Source: VBDM01 sp035519135 (lineage in GTDB: Bacteria; Pseudomonadota; Gammaproteobacteria; Burkholderiales; SG8-39). From it: 5,679 bases of DNA. The notes under the pieces are model-generated. The model saw nothing but the letters and a program-made list of their open reading frames with translations, was not told the DNA's origin and did no database searches. The stretch is taken from contig DATIWX010000013.1 of assembly GCA_035519135.1 (NCBI GenBank), positions 1 to 5,679 on the forward strand, read 5' to 3'. A program made the position numbers and the translations under genes. Shown one piece after another: positions 1 to 5,041 of the stretch. Each line of letters starts with the position of its first letter. The stretch's first letter is position 1.

Positions 1-85
1 GGTCCCATCAGCGGGTCCGCTCGACAGCCTCCCGCCGAATAGGTGCCTGGGCTCGCTTCTTCTCGCTCGCCGGTCGGCCGGGACC

Positions 86-115
86 TTGCCGGTGACCGCC
101 GTTTGCGGCTAGTAT
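86..115 (+). promoter_or_regulatory. Candidate vapBC promoter
   Basis: TTGCCG (86-91) and TAGTAT (110-115) resemble sigma-70 -35 and -10 boxes, each matching four of six consensus bases, with an 18-base spacer. They lie just upstream of the palindrome at 122-133 and the vapB start at 144. The match is modest in GC-rich DNA; position is the main support. Confidence 0.3.
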
Positions 116-121
116 AGGCCT

Positions 122-133
122 TGGCATATGCCA
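122..133. promoter_or_regulatory. Palindromic operator candidate of vapBC
   Basis: TGGCATATGCCA is a perfect 12-base palindrome between the candidate -10 box and the vapB ribosome-binding site (AGGAG, 133-137). VapB antitoxins with AbrB-type domains bind palindromes in their own promoters and repress, with VapC as co-repressor. That this palindrome is the site is inferred from its position and symmetry. Confidence 0.45.
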
Positions 134-143
134 GGAGCTTGAG

Positions 144-377
144 ATGGAATCCGAACGCATCGCCCGGCTGTTTCGCAACGGCAGGAACCAGGCCATCCGC
201 ATTCCGAGAGAATTCGAGCTCCCGGGAACCCAGGCGCGACTGCGCAAAGAGGGCGAGGCGCTGATCATCACGCCCGTCAAGGAACGATCGTTATTGAGCA
301 CGCTCAAGGCGCTCCGCCCGATCGACGAGAATTTCCCGCGAATCGACGAGCTCGCGGCTGAGGAGGTGGACCTTTGA
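144..377 (+). CDS. vapB: VapB antitoxin, AbrB/SpoVT-type
   Basis: This 77-residue protein is the likely antitoxin of the VapC encoded immediately downstream. Residues 1-45 (RIARLFRNGRNQAIRIPREF, then RLRKEGEALIITP) fit the swapped-hairpin AbrB/MazE DNA-binding fold of VapB proteins, with the usual basic, beta-rich N-terminus. The acidic tail from about residue 46, ending in EEVDL, is where VapB proteins typically wrap and block the VapC active site. Length is normal for the family. The ATG has a good ribosome-binding site, AGGAG at 133-137, six bases upstream. Its stop TGA overlaps the vapC TTG start, so the two are translationally coupled. The assignment rests on the N-terminal pattern plus the partner gene; the partner makes it firm. 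Confidence 0.87.
   Translation: MESERIARLFRNGRNQAIRIPREFELPGTQARLRKEGEALIITPVKERSLLSTLKALRPIDENFPRIDELAAEEVDL
361..366 (+). promoter_or_regulatory. Ribosome-binding site deciding the TTG start of vapC
   Basis: AGGAGG lies inside the end of vapB, seven bases before TTG at 374. It is a full consensus site. There is no in-frame ATG or GTG before the conserved LLDTN motif, and the nearby GTG at 378 is out of frame, so the TTG is the start. Confidence 0.8.
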
Positions 378-793
378 GTGAGCGGCCGGCGCTCCCCTAC
401 CGGTACCTGCTCGACACGAACATCGTGTCCGACCTCGTTCGCAATCCACAAGGCGCGGTGACGCGCCGCATCGCGCGCATTGGTGAGGACAAGGTCTGCA
501 CGAGCATCATCGTTGCGTGCGAGCTGCGCTACGGTGCGGAGAAGAAGGGTTCGACCAGGCTCAGCGCACAGCTCGAGCAGATTCTGTCGGTGCTGCCTGT
601 CCTCCCCCTCGGCGGGGAAGCGGATCGCCATTACGGCAAGATCCGCGCCGATCTCAAGCGCAAGGGCACGCCGATCGGTCCACATGACATGCTCATCGCG
701 AGCCATGCGCGGGCGGCCGGCTTGACGCTGGTGACGAACAACCTCGCCGAGTTCAAGCGCGTCGGGAAACTGAAGCTGGCGAACTGGTTGTAG
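374..793 (+). CDS. vapC: VapC toxin, PIN-domain ribonuclease
   Basis: This 139-residue PIN-domain protein is a VapC-type endoribonuclease; family members cut tRNA or rRNA to stop translation when the antitoxin is lost. Three of the four usual metal-binding acidic positions are visible: D14 in YLLDTNIVSDLV, E50 in VACELRYG and D105 in IGPHDMLIA. The fourth region reads LVTNNLAEF (120-127), with Asn where some members have Asp; the NN form is common in the FitB/VapC group. The protein ends in the typical LKLANWL. Length is normal and the frame is intact, so the toxin is probably active. Translation starts at TTG overlapping the vapB stop as TTGA, behind a consensus AGGAGG, so it should be made in step with VapB. 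The specific RNA target cannot be read from sequence. Confidence 0.94.
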   Translation: MSERPALPYRYLLDTNIVSDLVRNPQGAVTRRIARIGEDKVCTSIIVACELRYGAEKKGSTRLSAQLEQILSVLPVLPLGGEADRHYGKIRADLKRKGTPIGPHDMLIASHARAAGLTLVTNNLAEFKRVGKLKLANWL

Positions 794-802
794 TCGCGTA
801 TC

Positions 803-889
803 CAAGACTCCAAGACCACCGGCTCGGAAACGGACACCTACAGCTACCCGAGCACTAGCAATCGCCTCGCCTCGATCGTGGGCTCTAGT
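803..889 (+). pseudogene. RHS/YD-repeat protein remnant
   Basis: The frame continuing past the vapC stop reads SETDTYSYPSTSNRLASIVG, which resembles one RHS/YD repeat (aromatic-x-aromatic, then NRLxSI). RHS proteins are large secreted or contact-dependent toxin carriers built from dozens of such repeats. Only about one repeat is present, without a start codon or ribosome-binding site, and the likeness stops near 889; the frame ends at TGA 920-922. I read this as a fragment left by recombination. It is short, so chance similarity cannot be excluded. Confidence 0.5.
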
Positions 890-909
890 AAGAAGCGCAG
901 ATGTGTGAC

Positions 910-1023
910 TCAGGCGGCTTGAGGAGTGGACTGGACTTGGCAGCCCAAGTCATTGAGTCGGCGGACGAGCCGCAGGATCGCTTTGGAGCGGTCGCGGCAG
1001 GTGAAGTGCTCGGCGCCGAGGTC
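910..1023 (-). pseudogene. Short tail resembling a transposase C-terminus
   Basis: On the minus strand a 37-residue stretch, from DLGAEHFTCRDRSKAI through LVRRLNDLGCQV to the final QAA, ends at a stop at 910-912. The pattern 'RDR...LVRRLxxLGxxV...AA-stop' is one I associate with C-termini of insertion-sequence transposases, but I cannot name the family. It is out of frame with the hydrolase fragment it abuts and has no start of its own. It could be a remnant of the element that broke the hydrolase gene. Without a search this remains tentative. Confidence 0.33.
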
Positions 1024-1369
1024 GCGCTGCATAGGCGATGGCGATCGCGCCACCTTGACACAGCCCGATAAGCGGAAAGCGGGCAAGTCCCAGCGCATCG
1101 ACGACAGCCGTTCGGTCGGACACCAGCGCGTCGAGAGAAACGTCAGCGGGATCCCGATCGGAGAGGCCTGAGCCGCGCGGGTCGTAGCGAACGAGCATCC
1201 GTCGATCGGTCAGCGCCTCCCACCAGTGCCGCCAGACGGGATTGACCCAGTCAAGCTCGAGGTGCGTAAACCAATTGTTGACGCGGACGAGGGGCGGGCC
1301 CTCGCCGGCGGTTGCGAAGGCGATCCGCACGCCGTCTCTTGCGGTGCAGAAACGGATTTGCTGTTTCAT
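1022..1369 (-). pseudogene. Alpha/beta hydrolase, N-terminal fragment
   Basis: The first ~116 residues of an alpha/beta hydrolase are present, starting at the ATG reading MKQQIRFCTARDGVRIAF. Seen in order are the GPPLV turn (25-28), NWFTHLELDWxxPVWRHWWEAL, LVRYDPRGSGLSD (59-71) and the nucleophile elbow LIGLCQGGAIAIAYAAR (100-116). This pattern is typical of hydrolase domains found alone or fused to LuxR-type regulators or adenylate cyclases. The elbow has Cys104 where Ser is most common. The usual next stretch (HPERVxxLVL) is missing, and the frame enters unrelated sequence at about 1022, so the acid, the His and the lid are lost. The start is set by GGAGGG ten bases upstream; a GTG six codons further up overlaps that site and is less likely. 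The product should be non-functional. Confidence 0.8.
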
Positions 1370-1379
1370 CTGCGGATTG

Positions 1380-1385
1380 CCCTCC
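1380..1385 (-). promoter_or_regulatory. Ribosome-binding site of the truncated hydrolase
   Basis: On the minus strand GGAGGG lies ten bases before the ATG at 1369. It favours that ATG over the GTG at 1387, which would place this site inside the coding region. Confidence 0.55.
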
Positions 1386-1419
1386 ACGCTTCGCCATTAT
1401 CCTACTCAGCGCGAAGCGT
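1386..1419. promoter_or_regulatory. Nine-base inverted repeat spanning a -10-like box
   Basis: ACGCTTCGC (1386-1394) and GCGAAGCGT (1411-1419) are perfect inverted arms around 16 bases. The minus strand of the spacer contains GATAAT (1396-1401), a five-of-six match to a -10 box, placed just upstream of the truncated hydrolase start. This fits an operator flanking its promoter, though no good -35 is visible. On the plus strand the second arm runs into five T residues (1419-1423), so a weak rho-independent terminator is the alternative; the 16-base loop is large for that. Confidence 0.4.
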
Positions 1420-1423
1420 TTTT

Positions 1424-1664
1424 CGCGTCAGCCCGAACCTGACTGCCAAGAAACAAAATCTGCCAACCGCAGGGGCGGGCGACTGGAACGGCATGTCACG
1501 GCGACGAAGCGCATGGCTAGGATCGGCATCATCAGGTGCCCGATGGGCAGCTCGCTGACCGCCTGCTGCCAGTCTGGCGGTCTGCTTTGTTCAAATTCGT
1601 CCGCCTGCTTGGGTCGGACCCAGGTGATGCGCGTCAAGCGGCGCGGCAAGGGCCGTGAGCTGGG
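1424..1664. other. Interval without a supported gene
   Basis: A 73-codon minus-strand open frame (1428-1649) lies here. Its product (segments WVRPKQADEFEQ and WQQAVSELPIGHLMMP) matches nothing I recognise and has no convincing ribosome-binding site. It could be another decayed fragment in the 800-1670 graveyard. Confidence 0.4.
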
Positions 1665-1925
1665 CTAGAACTGCGGGGGAAGCGGCTCCTCCGCCTGAGT
1701 CGGGGCAGCGAATTGCGCCGGAAAATACCCTGCCCCGGACGCGATCGGGGCTGCCTGCGCGGCGGGCACGACGAAACCGAGCGGCGTCGTTTTCAACGGG
1801 AGTTGAGGGGTGATGGCGATTTTCGCGACCTCAAGCGGCGCGGCGCCGAACGTCAGCGCGATGCCGACAACAGCGATCGCGCCAGCCGCGAGCACGAAGA
1901 CGGGGGCGAGTCTGGTTGGTTTCAT
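1665..1925 (-). CDS. Small membrane-anchored or exported Ala/Pro-rich protein, unknown
   Basis: I do not recognise this 86-residue product. It begins MKPTRLAPVFVLAAGAIAVV and continues GIALTFG, a short basic N-terminus followed by a hydrophobic stretch at about residues 7-28, as in a signal anchor or uncleaved signal peptide. The remainder is rich in Ala and Pro, with a PxxPxKTTPxGFVVPAAQAAP stretch, and ends EEPLPPQF. The ATG at 1925 is preferred because the hydrophobic segment follows directly and AGAAAG lies five bases upstream; the frame is open to 2072 but the added residues look random. Single-gene organisation and lack of conserved catalytic residues give no function. A periplasm-facing tail is an inference from the N-terminus. 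Confidence 0.5.
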   Translation of the reverse strand: MKPTRLAPVFVLAAGAIAVVGIALTFGAAPLEVAKIAITPQLPLKTTPLGFVVPAAQAAPIASGAGYFPAQFAAPTQAEEPLPPQF

Positions 1926-2050
1926 GATCACTTTCTGGTGTGACGCTCTGTCCGGGCGGAGTTGCCCAAGTTTGAAACCCTCCTTGTGTATGGAACGGGC
2001 CATGTAGCAGCGCCAGAACGCCTGCGTTTCGCGCGCCGCTATCGGACTTC

Positions 2051-2098
2051 TTGTATGCAAGGTTGTATGCAAACTCGTATGCCAGCTCGTATTCTAGC
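2051..2098. repeat. Tandem repeat, four 12-base units
   Basis: The units are TTGTATGCAAGG, TTGTATGCAAAC, TCGTATGCCAGC and TCGTATTCTAGC, head to tail and progressively diverged. GTATGC recurs once more at 2134-2139 outside the array. The unit length is a multiple of three and the minus strand stays open across it, reading a four-residue period such as ELAYEFAYNLAY, but no start codon is visible in that frame. It may be a coding remnant, a set of binding sites or simple slippage. Confidence 0.7.
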
Positions 2099-2430
2099 CT
2101 CTCGCTGCACCAACTATTGAAAATATTTACAGGTATGCTTTTGCGGACGATTCTTGCGCTGCCGCGTCGATCCGCTGCGTTGTCGCGGCCGGTGACTCCC
2201 CCCCATGGCGAGAGGTCGTTAACGCTCCCTCGTTTGCGGGCGATCTGAGCACCCCGCTATTTGAACTTGTTGGACGCGCGCTACTTCGTGGCGACGCTGG
2301 TTTCCGCTGGGAACGCGCTCTGGCAAGCCGCTGCTACCGGGGCTGTCCGAGCCCGTCCTGACCACGAGTGGCCAAGGAGAAGAGGGGATGCTGCACCCAC
2401 GGCGCGGTCTCGCCGATCCCTCGGCGGCCC

Positions 2431-2525
2431 GAGGCGCCCCGGGGTGCCTTGTGGGTGCCTAGGAAGCTCAGATCGGACGTCGGTCAGCATTCGAGGCCCC
2501 CCGGGGGCGCCTCCGGGGTGCCTCA
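2431..2525. repeat. Pair of GC-rich palindromes with a shared 11-base repeat
   Basis: AGGCGCCCCGGGGTGCCT (2432-2449) is a palindrome with one mismatched pair. GAGGCCCCCC/GGGGG-C-GCCTC (2493-2513) is a second with one unpaired C. CCGGGGTGCCT occurs in direct orientation at 2439-2449 and 2513-2523, and GGGTGCCT again at 2453-2460. The pattern suggests a small palindromic interspersed repeat, but no family is recognised. Confidence 0.5.
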
Positions 2526-2638
2526 AGAAGTGAGTCGCGCGCTGTCGCGCGTCGTGGGGTCCGCAATATCGGGGATTCGTCGCGCGATCCGACGCAGCGT
2601 CGGTGCTGCTTGACGCAGCAATATGCGTCGAAGGCACG

Positions 2639-2685
2639 CCCCATGAGATGGGGACGCTGCGCTGACGCTCCTTGCAGCAGCGCAG
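2639..2685. repeat. Two adjacent hairpins upstream of fic
   Basis: CCCCAT-GAG-ATGGGG (2639-2653) is a perfect six-base stem with a three-base loop. CTGCGCTG (2657-2664) and CAGCGCAG (2678-2685) form a perfect eight-base stem with a 13-base loop. No T-tract follows, so a classical terminator is unlikely. They lie 40 bases before the fic control region. Confidence 0.4.
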
Positions 2686-2724
2686 GGCCCCTCACACCCG
2701 GAACAGCGGTTGGAGCAGGCATCT

Positions 2725-2790
2725 TTGTGGATATGTCGATTTTTCTTTGATTTTTCGACACGTTGTGGTGATATGTCGATGCTCTCGACA
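2725..2790. promoter_or_regulatory. Control region of fic with repeated TGTCGA half-sites
   Basis: An AT-rich island contains ATATGTCGAT at 2731-2740 and again at 2771-2780, exactly 40 bases apart, each preceded by TTGTGG (2725-2730, 2763-2768). Each is paired with an inverted TCGACA (2755-2760 and 2785-2790), giving TGTCGA-N15-TCGACA and TGTCGA-N5-TCGACA. TTGATT (2747-2752) could serve as a -35 box; no -10 is convincing. The array ends 13 bases before the fic start, where a repressor would block initiation. The winged-helix-like C-terminus of Fic is one possible binder, which is inference. Confidence 0.6.
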
Positions 2791-2802
2791 TGACGGCGCC
2801 CC

Positions 2803-3999
2803 TTGCCCGCCTTCGATCCCACCCGCCCCTATAACGCGCTCCCGGCGCTGCCACCCAAGGCGGACGTCGAATCGCGGGCCGTCCTGAAGACGTGCATCGA
2901 TGCTCGGGCGGCGCTCGCGTCGTTAAAGCATGCCGGCACCCTGCTCCCCAATCAGGCGGTATTGATCAACACCGTGCCGCTCATGGAGGCGCAAGCGAGC
3001 TCCGAGATCGAGAACGTCGTCACCACCGCCGACACGCTGTTCAGGCAGGCCCAGCTCGACGAACGGACGGCGGATCCCGCGGCGAAGGAGGCGCTTCGCT
3101 ACCGCACCGCGCTCCGCCAGGGCGTGGAGCTGCTGAAGCGTAGGCCGCTCGGCACGGCGATCGCCGTCGAGGTCTGCTCCACGCTGATGGGGCGGGACAT
3201 GGATGTCCGCAAAGTCCCGGGTACCGTCCTTACGAATCCGGCGACGGGCAAGGTCGTGTACACGCCCCCGGTCGGCGAAGTGCTTCTCCGGGAGAAGCTC
3301 GCCAACTGGGAGCGGTTCATCCACGAGCACGAGACGGTCGACCCCCTAATCCGCATGGCGATCGCCCACTACCAGTTCGAGGCGATCCATCCTTTTCTCG
3401 ACGGCAACGGGCGCACCGGGCGCGTCCTCAATGAGCTCATGCTGATCGAGCAGGGCCTCCTGGAAATTCCGGTTCTGTACTTATCGCGCTACATCATCCG
3501 GAACCGGGCCGACTACTACCGTCTGCTGCTCGCGGTGACGCGCGACGCGGCATGGGAGGCGTGGGTCCTCTACGTCCTTCACGGCGTCACCGAAACCGCC
3601 AGCTGGACCACCGCAAAGATCGCCGCGCTCCGGGCGCTGATGGCGGCGGCGACGGAGTACATCCGGACGCGCCTGCCGAAGCTTTACAGCCACGAGCTGG
3701 TCGAGGCCGTGTTCATGCAGCCGTACTGCCGCATCCAGAACCTGGTCTCGGCGGGGATCGCGAAGCGGCAGACGGCGTCGGTGTACCTGAAAGCGCTCGT
3801 CGACATCGGGGTCCTTCGCGAGGTCGAGGCTGGGCGGGAGAAGCTATTCCTGCATCCAAGATTCCTCGATCTGCTGCTTAGCAACACTCACACCTTCACG
3901 CCGTACGCGTTGCCGGAGTCTCGCCGGGCGCGCGAGGCCACGCCGGCAGGCCGTCAACGGGCGAAGAAGCCCGGTGAGGGCCCGAGGCGCAAGGGGTAG
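2803..3999 (+). CDS. fic: Class II Fic-domain protein (adenylyltransferase), SoFic-like
   Basis: This 398-residue Fic enzyme should transfer AMP from ATP to a protein hydroxyl (AMPylation) and may modify itself. Residues 1-90 form the Fic_N region (MPAFDPTRPYNALPALPP). It contains SSEIEN (66-71), the class II inhibitory (S/T)xxxE(G/N) motif with E70 expected to obstruct ATP binding. The Fic core spans about 100-230, with the full catalytic motif HPFLDGNGRTGR (196-207) and catalytic H196. YTPPVGEV (153-160) fits the target-binding flap. Residues ~285-355 (KLYSHELVEAVF ... KRQTASVYLKALVDIGVL) match the C-terminal winged-helix region of Shewanella SoFic as I recall it. The basic tail 371-398 appears to be an extension relative to SoFic. 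TTG at 2803 is the start: it aligns with the family N-terminus, TGA blocks the frame at 2791, and ATG 2790 is out of frame. No Shine-Dalgarno is visible. The frame is intact. The target protein is unknown. Confidence 0.96.
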   Translation: MPAFDPTRPYNALPALPPKADVESRAVLKTCIDARAALASLKHAGTLLPNQAVLINTVPLMEAQASSEIENVVTTADTLFRQAQLDERTADPAAKEALRYRTALRQGVELLKRRPLGTAIAVEVCSTLMGRDMDVRKVPGTVLTNPATGKVVYTPPVGEVLLREKLANWERFIHEHETVDPLIRMAIAHYQFEAIHPFLDGNGRTGRVLNELMLIEQGLLEIPVLYLSRYIIRNRADYYRLLLAVTRDAAWEAWVLYVLHGVTETASWTTAKIAALRALMAAATEYIRTRLPKLYSHELVEAVFMQPYCRIQNLVSAGIAKRQTASVYLKALVDIGVLREVEAGREKLFLHPRFLDLLLSNTHTFTPYALPESRRAREATPAGRQRAKKPGEGPRRKG

Positions 4000-4031
4000 G
4001 CCGGGCGGCTCGGATGCGGGTTCCGCGCGGA

Positions 4032-4051
4032 CTTGGGCGGCAGAGCCCAAG
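4032..4051 (+). terminator. Hairpin after fic, possible terminator
   Basis: CTTGGGC and GCCCAAG form a perfect seven-base stem with a six-base loop, 32 bases after the fic stop. A second weak stem, GAGAGC (4051-4056) with GCTCTC (4072-4077), overlaps its edge. There is no proper T-run (only CTTT at 4061-4064), so termination is plausible but not typical. Confidence 0.35.
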
Positions 4052-4157
4052 AGAGCTCGTCTTTGAGGGGGGCTCTCCGGGGGTCGGCCCGGCATGAAAC
4101 GGCGCTAGGATCACGGCGTACCTTGAGTGCACGGAATCGAGCTCACCAGCGGGATCC

Positions 4158-4447
4158 GTGCGAAGCGTGACCCTTACGGGTCCCTGGGTTGAGATACCCA
4201 GGCGCGGCGCTCGATAAGCGCATTGGAGTGAAACGCCCCGGCTAGACCGGGAGCATCGAGAAGTTGTCCTGGCCGCGTCTTCGCTCGACGATACCCGGCC
4301 TGTCATCGGCGATCGGAAGTCCCTGGAGGACTCCGATCACGCAGCAGCTGAGCGCGCCAAGCAGTTCCCACGGCGCAACTTGGGATGTCGGCTCGACCGA
4401 CATCCAGGGAGACGACTGGCAAGGCCTCGAGCCTCGCCACGGTCGTC
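4158..4447 (+). ncRNA. Hairpin-rich segment, candidate structured RNA
   Basis: No credible protein frame covers this stretch, but it folds into a series of strong local hairpins. GACCC-TTAC-GGGTC (4169-4182) directly abuts CCTGGGT/ACCCAGG (4183-4202), so the two could stack. Then come GCGC/GCGC (4207-4221) and CCCGG-CTAGA-CCGGG (4237-4251). GATCGG plus AGTCC pairs with GGACT plus CCGATC through one bulged A (4311-4338). GGATGTCGG-CTCGA-CCGACATCC (4383-4405) is perfect. A long interrupted stem at 4411-4447 (GACGAC...GTCGTC) carries the same CTCGA loop. Short loops, a bulge and a repeated loop look more like selected RNA than GC-rich noise. The strand is assumed from the downstream integrase start. 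It starts with GTGCG as group II introns do, but I found no domain V or reverse transcriptase. Confidence 0.42.
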
Positions 4448-4515
4448 GTCCTGATGTGTGCACCGCTCCGCGAGAGCCGCGACGTGTGATGCGCGCGTGA
4501 TCCGGCCGAGCTCAC

Positions 4516-4583
4516 CGCTCGCCTGACCGCGCCTCCCGCACCACCGTCGCCGGCGAGCGTCGTCACTGCGTCAGTGACGACGC
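4516..4583. repeat. 27-base near-perfect palindrome with a competing upstream arm
   Basis: GCGTCGTCACTG (4557-4568), loop CGT and CAGTGACGACGC (4572-4583) make a perfect 12-base stem with a three-base loop, the strongest hairpin in the window. Separately CGCTCGCC (4516-4523) is a perfect complement of GGCGAGCG (4552-4559), overlapping the first arm by three bases, so the two structures partly compete. No T-tract follows. It could be part of a structured RNA or a recombinase or regulator binding site. Confidence 0.6.
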
Positions 4584-4587
4584 GTCT

Positions 4588-4843
4588 AAGGCCTTGGCGT
4601 TTCAGGCCTTCGCGCACGCGGTCCAGCGTGAGGAGAGACGTGACGGGGCCTCGCGGCCCCATCACATCGCCCAAGAGGGAGGCGCAAAGCCTCCACGCCG
4701 TCCACCCGGACGGCAACCCGTCCGCGCCCTCACCGGCGCTCCTCGGCCCCTGGGTCAATGGGCCCCGATGCGGCAGCTCTCGTTCCTCGAGACGCGCATC
4801 GGAAGCCAGATGGCGACGTGCAGCGCTGGCAGCTCAAGCCATC
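4588..4843. repeat. Run of six further hairpins before the integrase start
   Basis: In order: AAGGCCT/AGGCCTT (4588-4594, 4604-4610); GTGA-C-GGGGCC, loop TCGC, GGCCCC-A-TCAC (4640-4665, one mismatch); GGAGGC-GCAAA-GCCTCC (4678-4694); GCCGTCC-ACCC-GGACGGC (4697-4714); GGCCC/GGGCC (4745-4764); CCGATGCG/CGCATCGG (4765-4802), enclosing TCTCG/CGAGA (4778-4792). GATGGC/GCCATC (4809-4843) is a looser seventh. Neighbours sit two to thirty bases apart. No open frame here has a recognisable product. Together with 4158-4583 this makes about 700 bases of tiled hairpins. Confidence 0.5.
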
Positions 4844-4993
4844 AGAGCAACTGCATCCGGGAGTGGTGTCCCGTGTCCCTCGTAGCTCTCGCCTGGCCAC
4901 GGCCGGCGGGACGGACAGAAACACTTACCGAAGGGATCACACCGGCAACTGACGAGACACGAAGACCGCGACGGAAACCGCCCGGGAGGGGCT

Positions 4994-5041
4994 ATGCGCG
5001 ATCTGAACTATCAACTGAAGCAGCTCTGCCGCCGCAACCGC
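4994..5041 (+). pseudogene. N-terminal scrap of a tyrosine-recombinase-type integrase
   Basis: ATG at 4994 opens MRDLNYQLKQLCRRNR, which I recognise as the start of the proteobacterial 'integrase domain-containing' proteins (phage-integrase SAM-like N-terminus, then a catalytic domain). Those normally continue with a DGSYATQADR-like stretch; here the frame instead enters thiolase sequence within one or two codons. GGAGG at 4985-4989, four bases before the ATG, supports a real translation start. Only about 16 codons remain, so no recombinase activity is possible. The match rests on a short stretch recalled from memory; a chance fit is unlikely but not excluded. Confidence 0.6.

Larger units (their letters stand above)
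2099..2724. other. Gene-poor interval
   Basis: No open frame here has both a plausible start and a recognisable product. A plus-strand frame across about 2140-2358 (segment FELVGRALLRGDAGFRWERA) looks protein-like but has no start I can support and ends at TGA 2359-2361. The rest is GC-rich and palindromic (2431-2525, 2591-2685). It probably separates unrelated insertions. Confidence 0.4.

Noticed and set aside
8..805. A 265-codon minus-strand open frame opposite vapBC
   Set aside because: It mirrors vapBC, which has recognised motifs and ribosome-binding sites. GC-rich DNA keeps the antisense frame open and its product matches nothing.
1428..1649. A 73-codon minus-strand frame as a gene
   Set aside because: No recognisable domain and no ribosome-binding site; kept only as a possible fragment.
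2051..2098. CRISPR array
   Set aside because: The 12-base units are head to tail without spacers and diverge from one another.
2261..2533. A 90-codon plus-strand frame as a gene
   Set aside because: TTG start without a ribosome-binding site; its C-terminal half simply translates the GC-rich palindromes.
4158..4450. HEARO/omega RNA of an IscB-type element
   Set aside because: No IscB or HNH gene follows and the sequence does not resemble the omega RNA I can recall. Not excluded for a stand-alone divergent copy.
4158..4993. Group II intron, because of the GTGCG 5' end and many stems
   Set aside because: No domain V (conserved 34-base hairpin with its AGC triad) and no reverse transcriptase could be found; GTGCG alone is too short to count. 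A covariance-model search would settle it.
4000..4993. Integron attC array
   Set aside because: No paired RYYYAAC/GTTRRRY core sites were found around the hairpins, and the recombinase start resembles a different integrase type from IntI.
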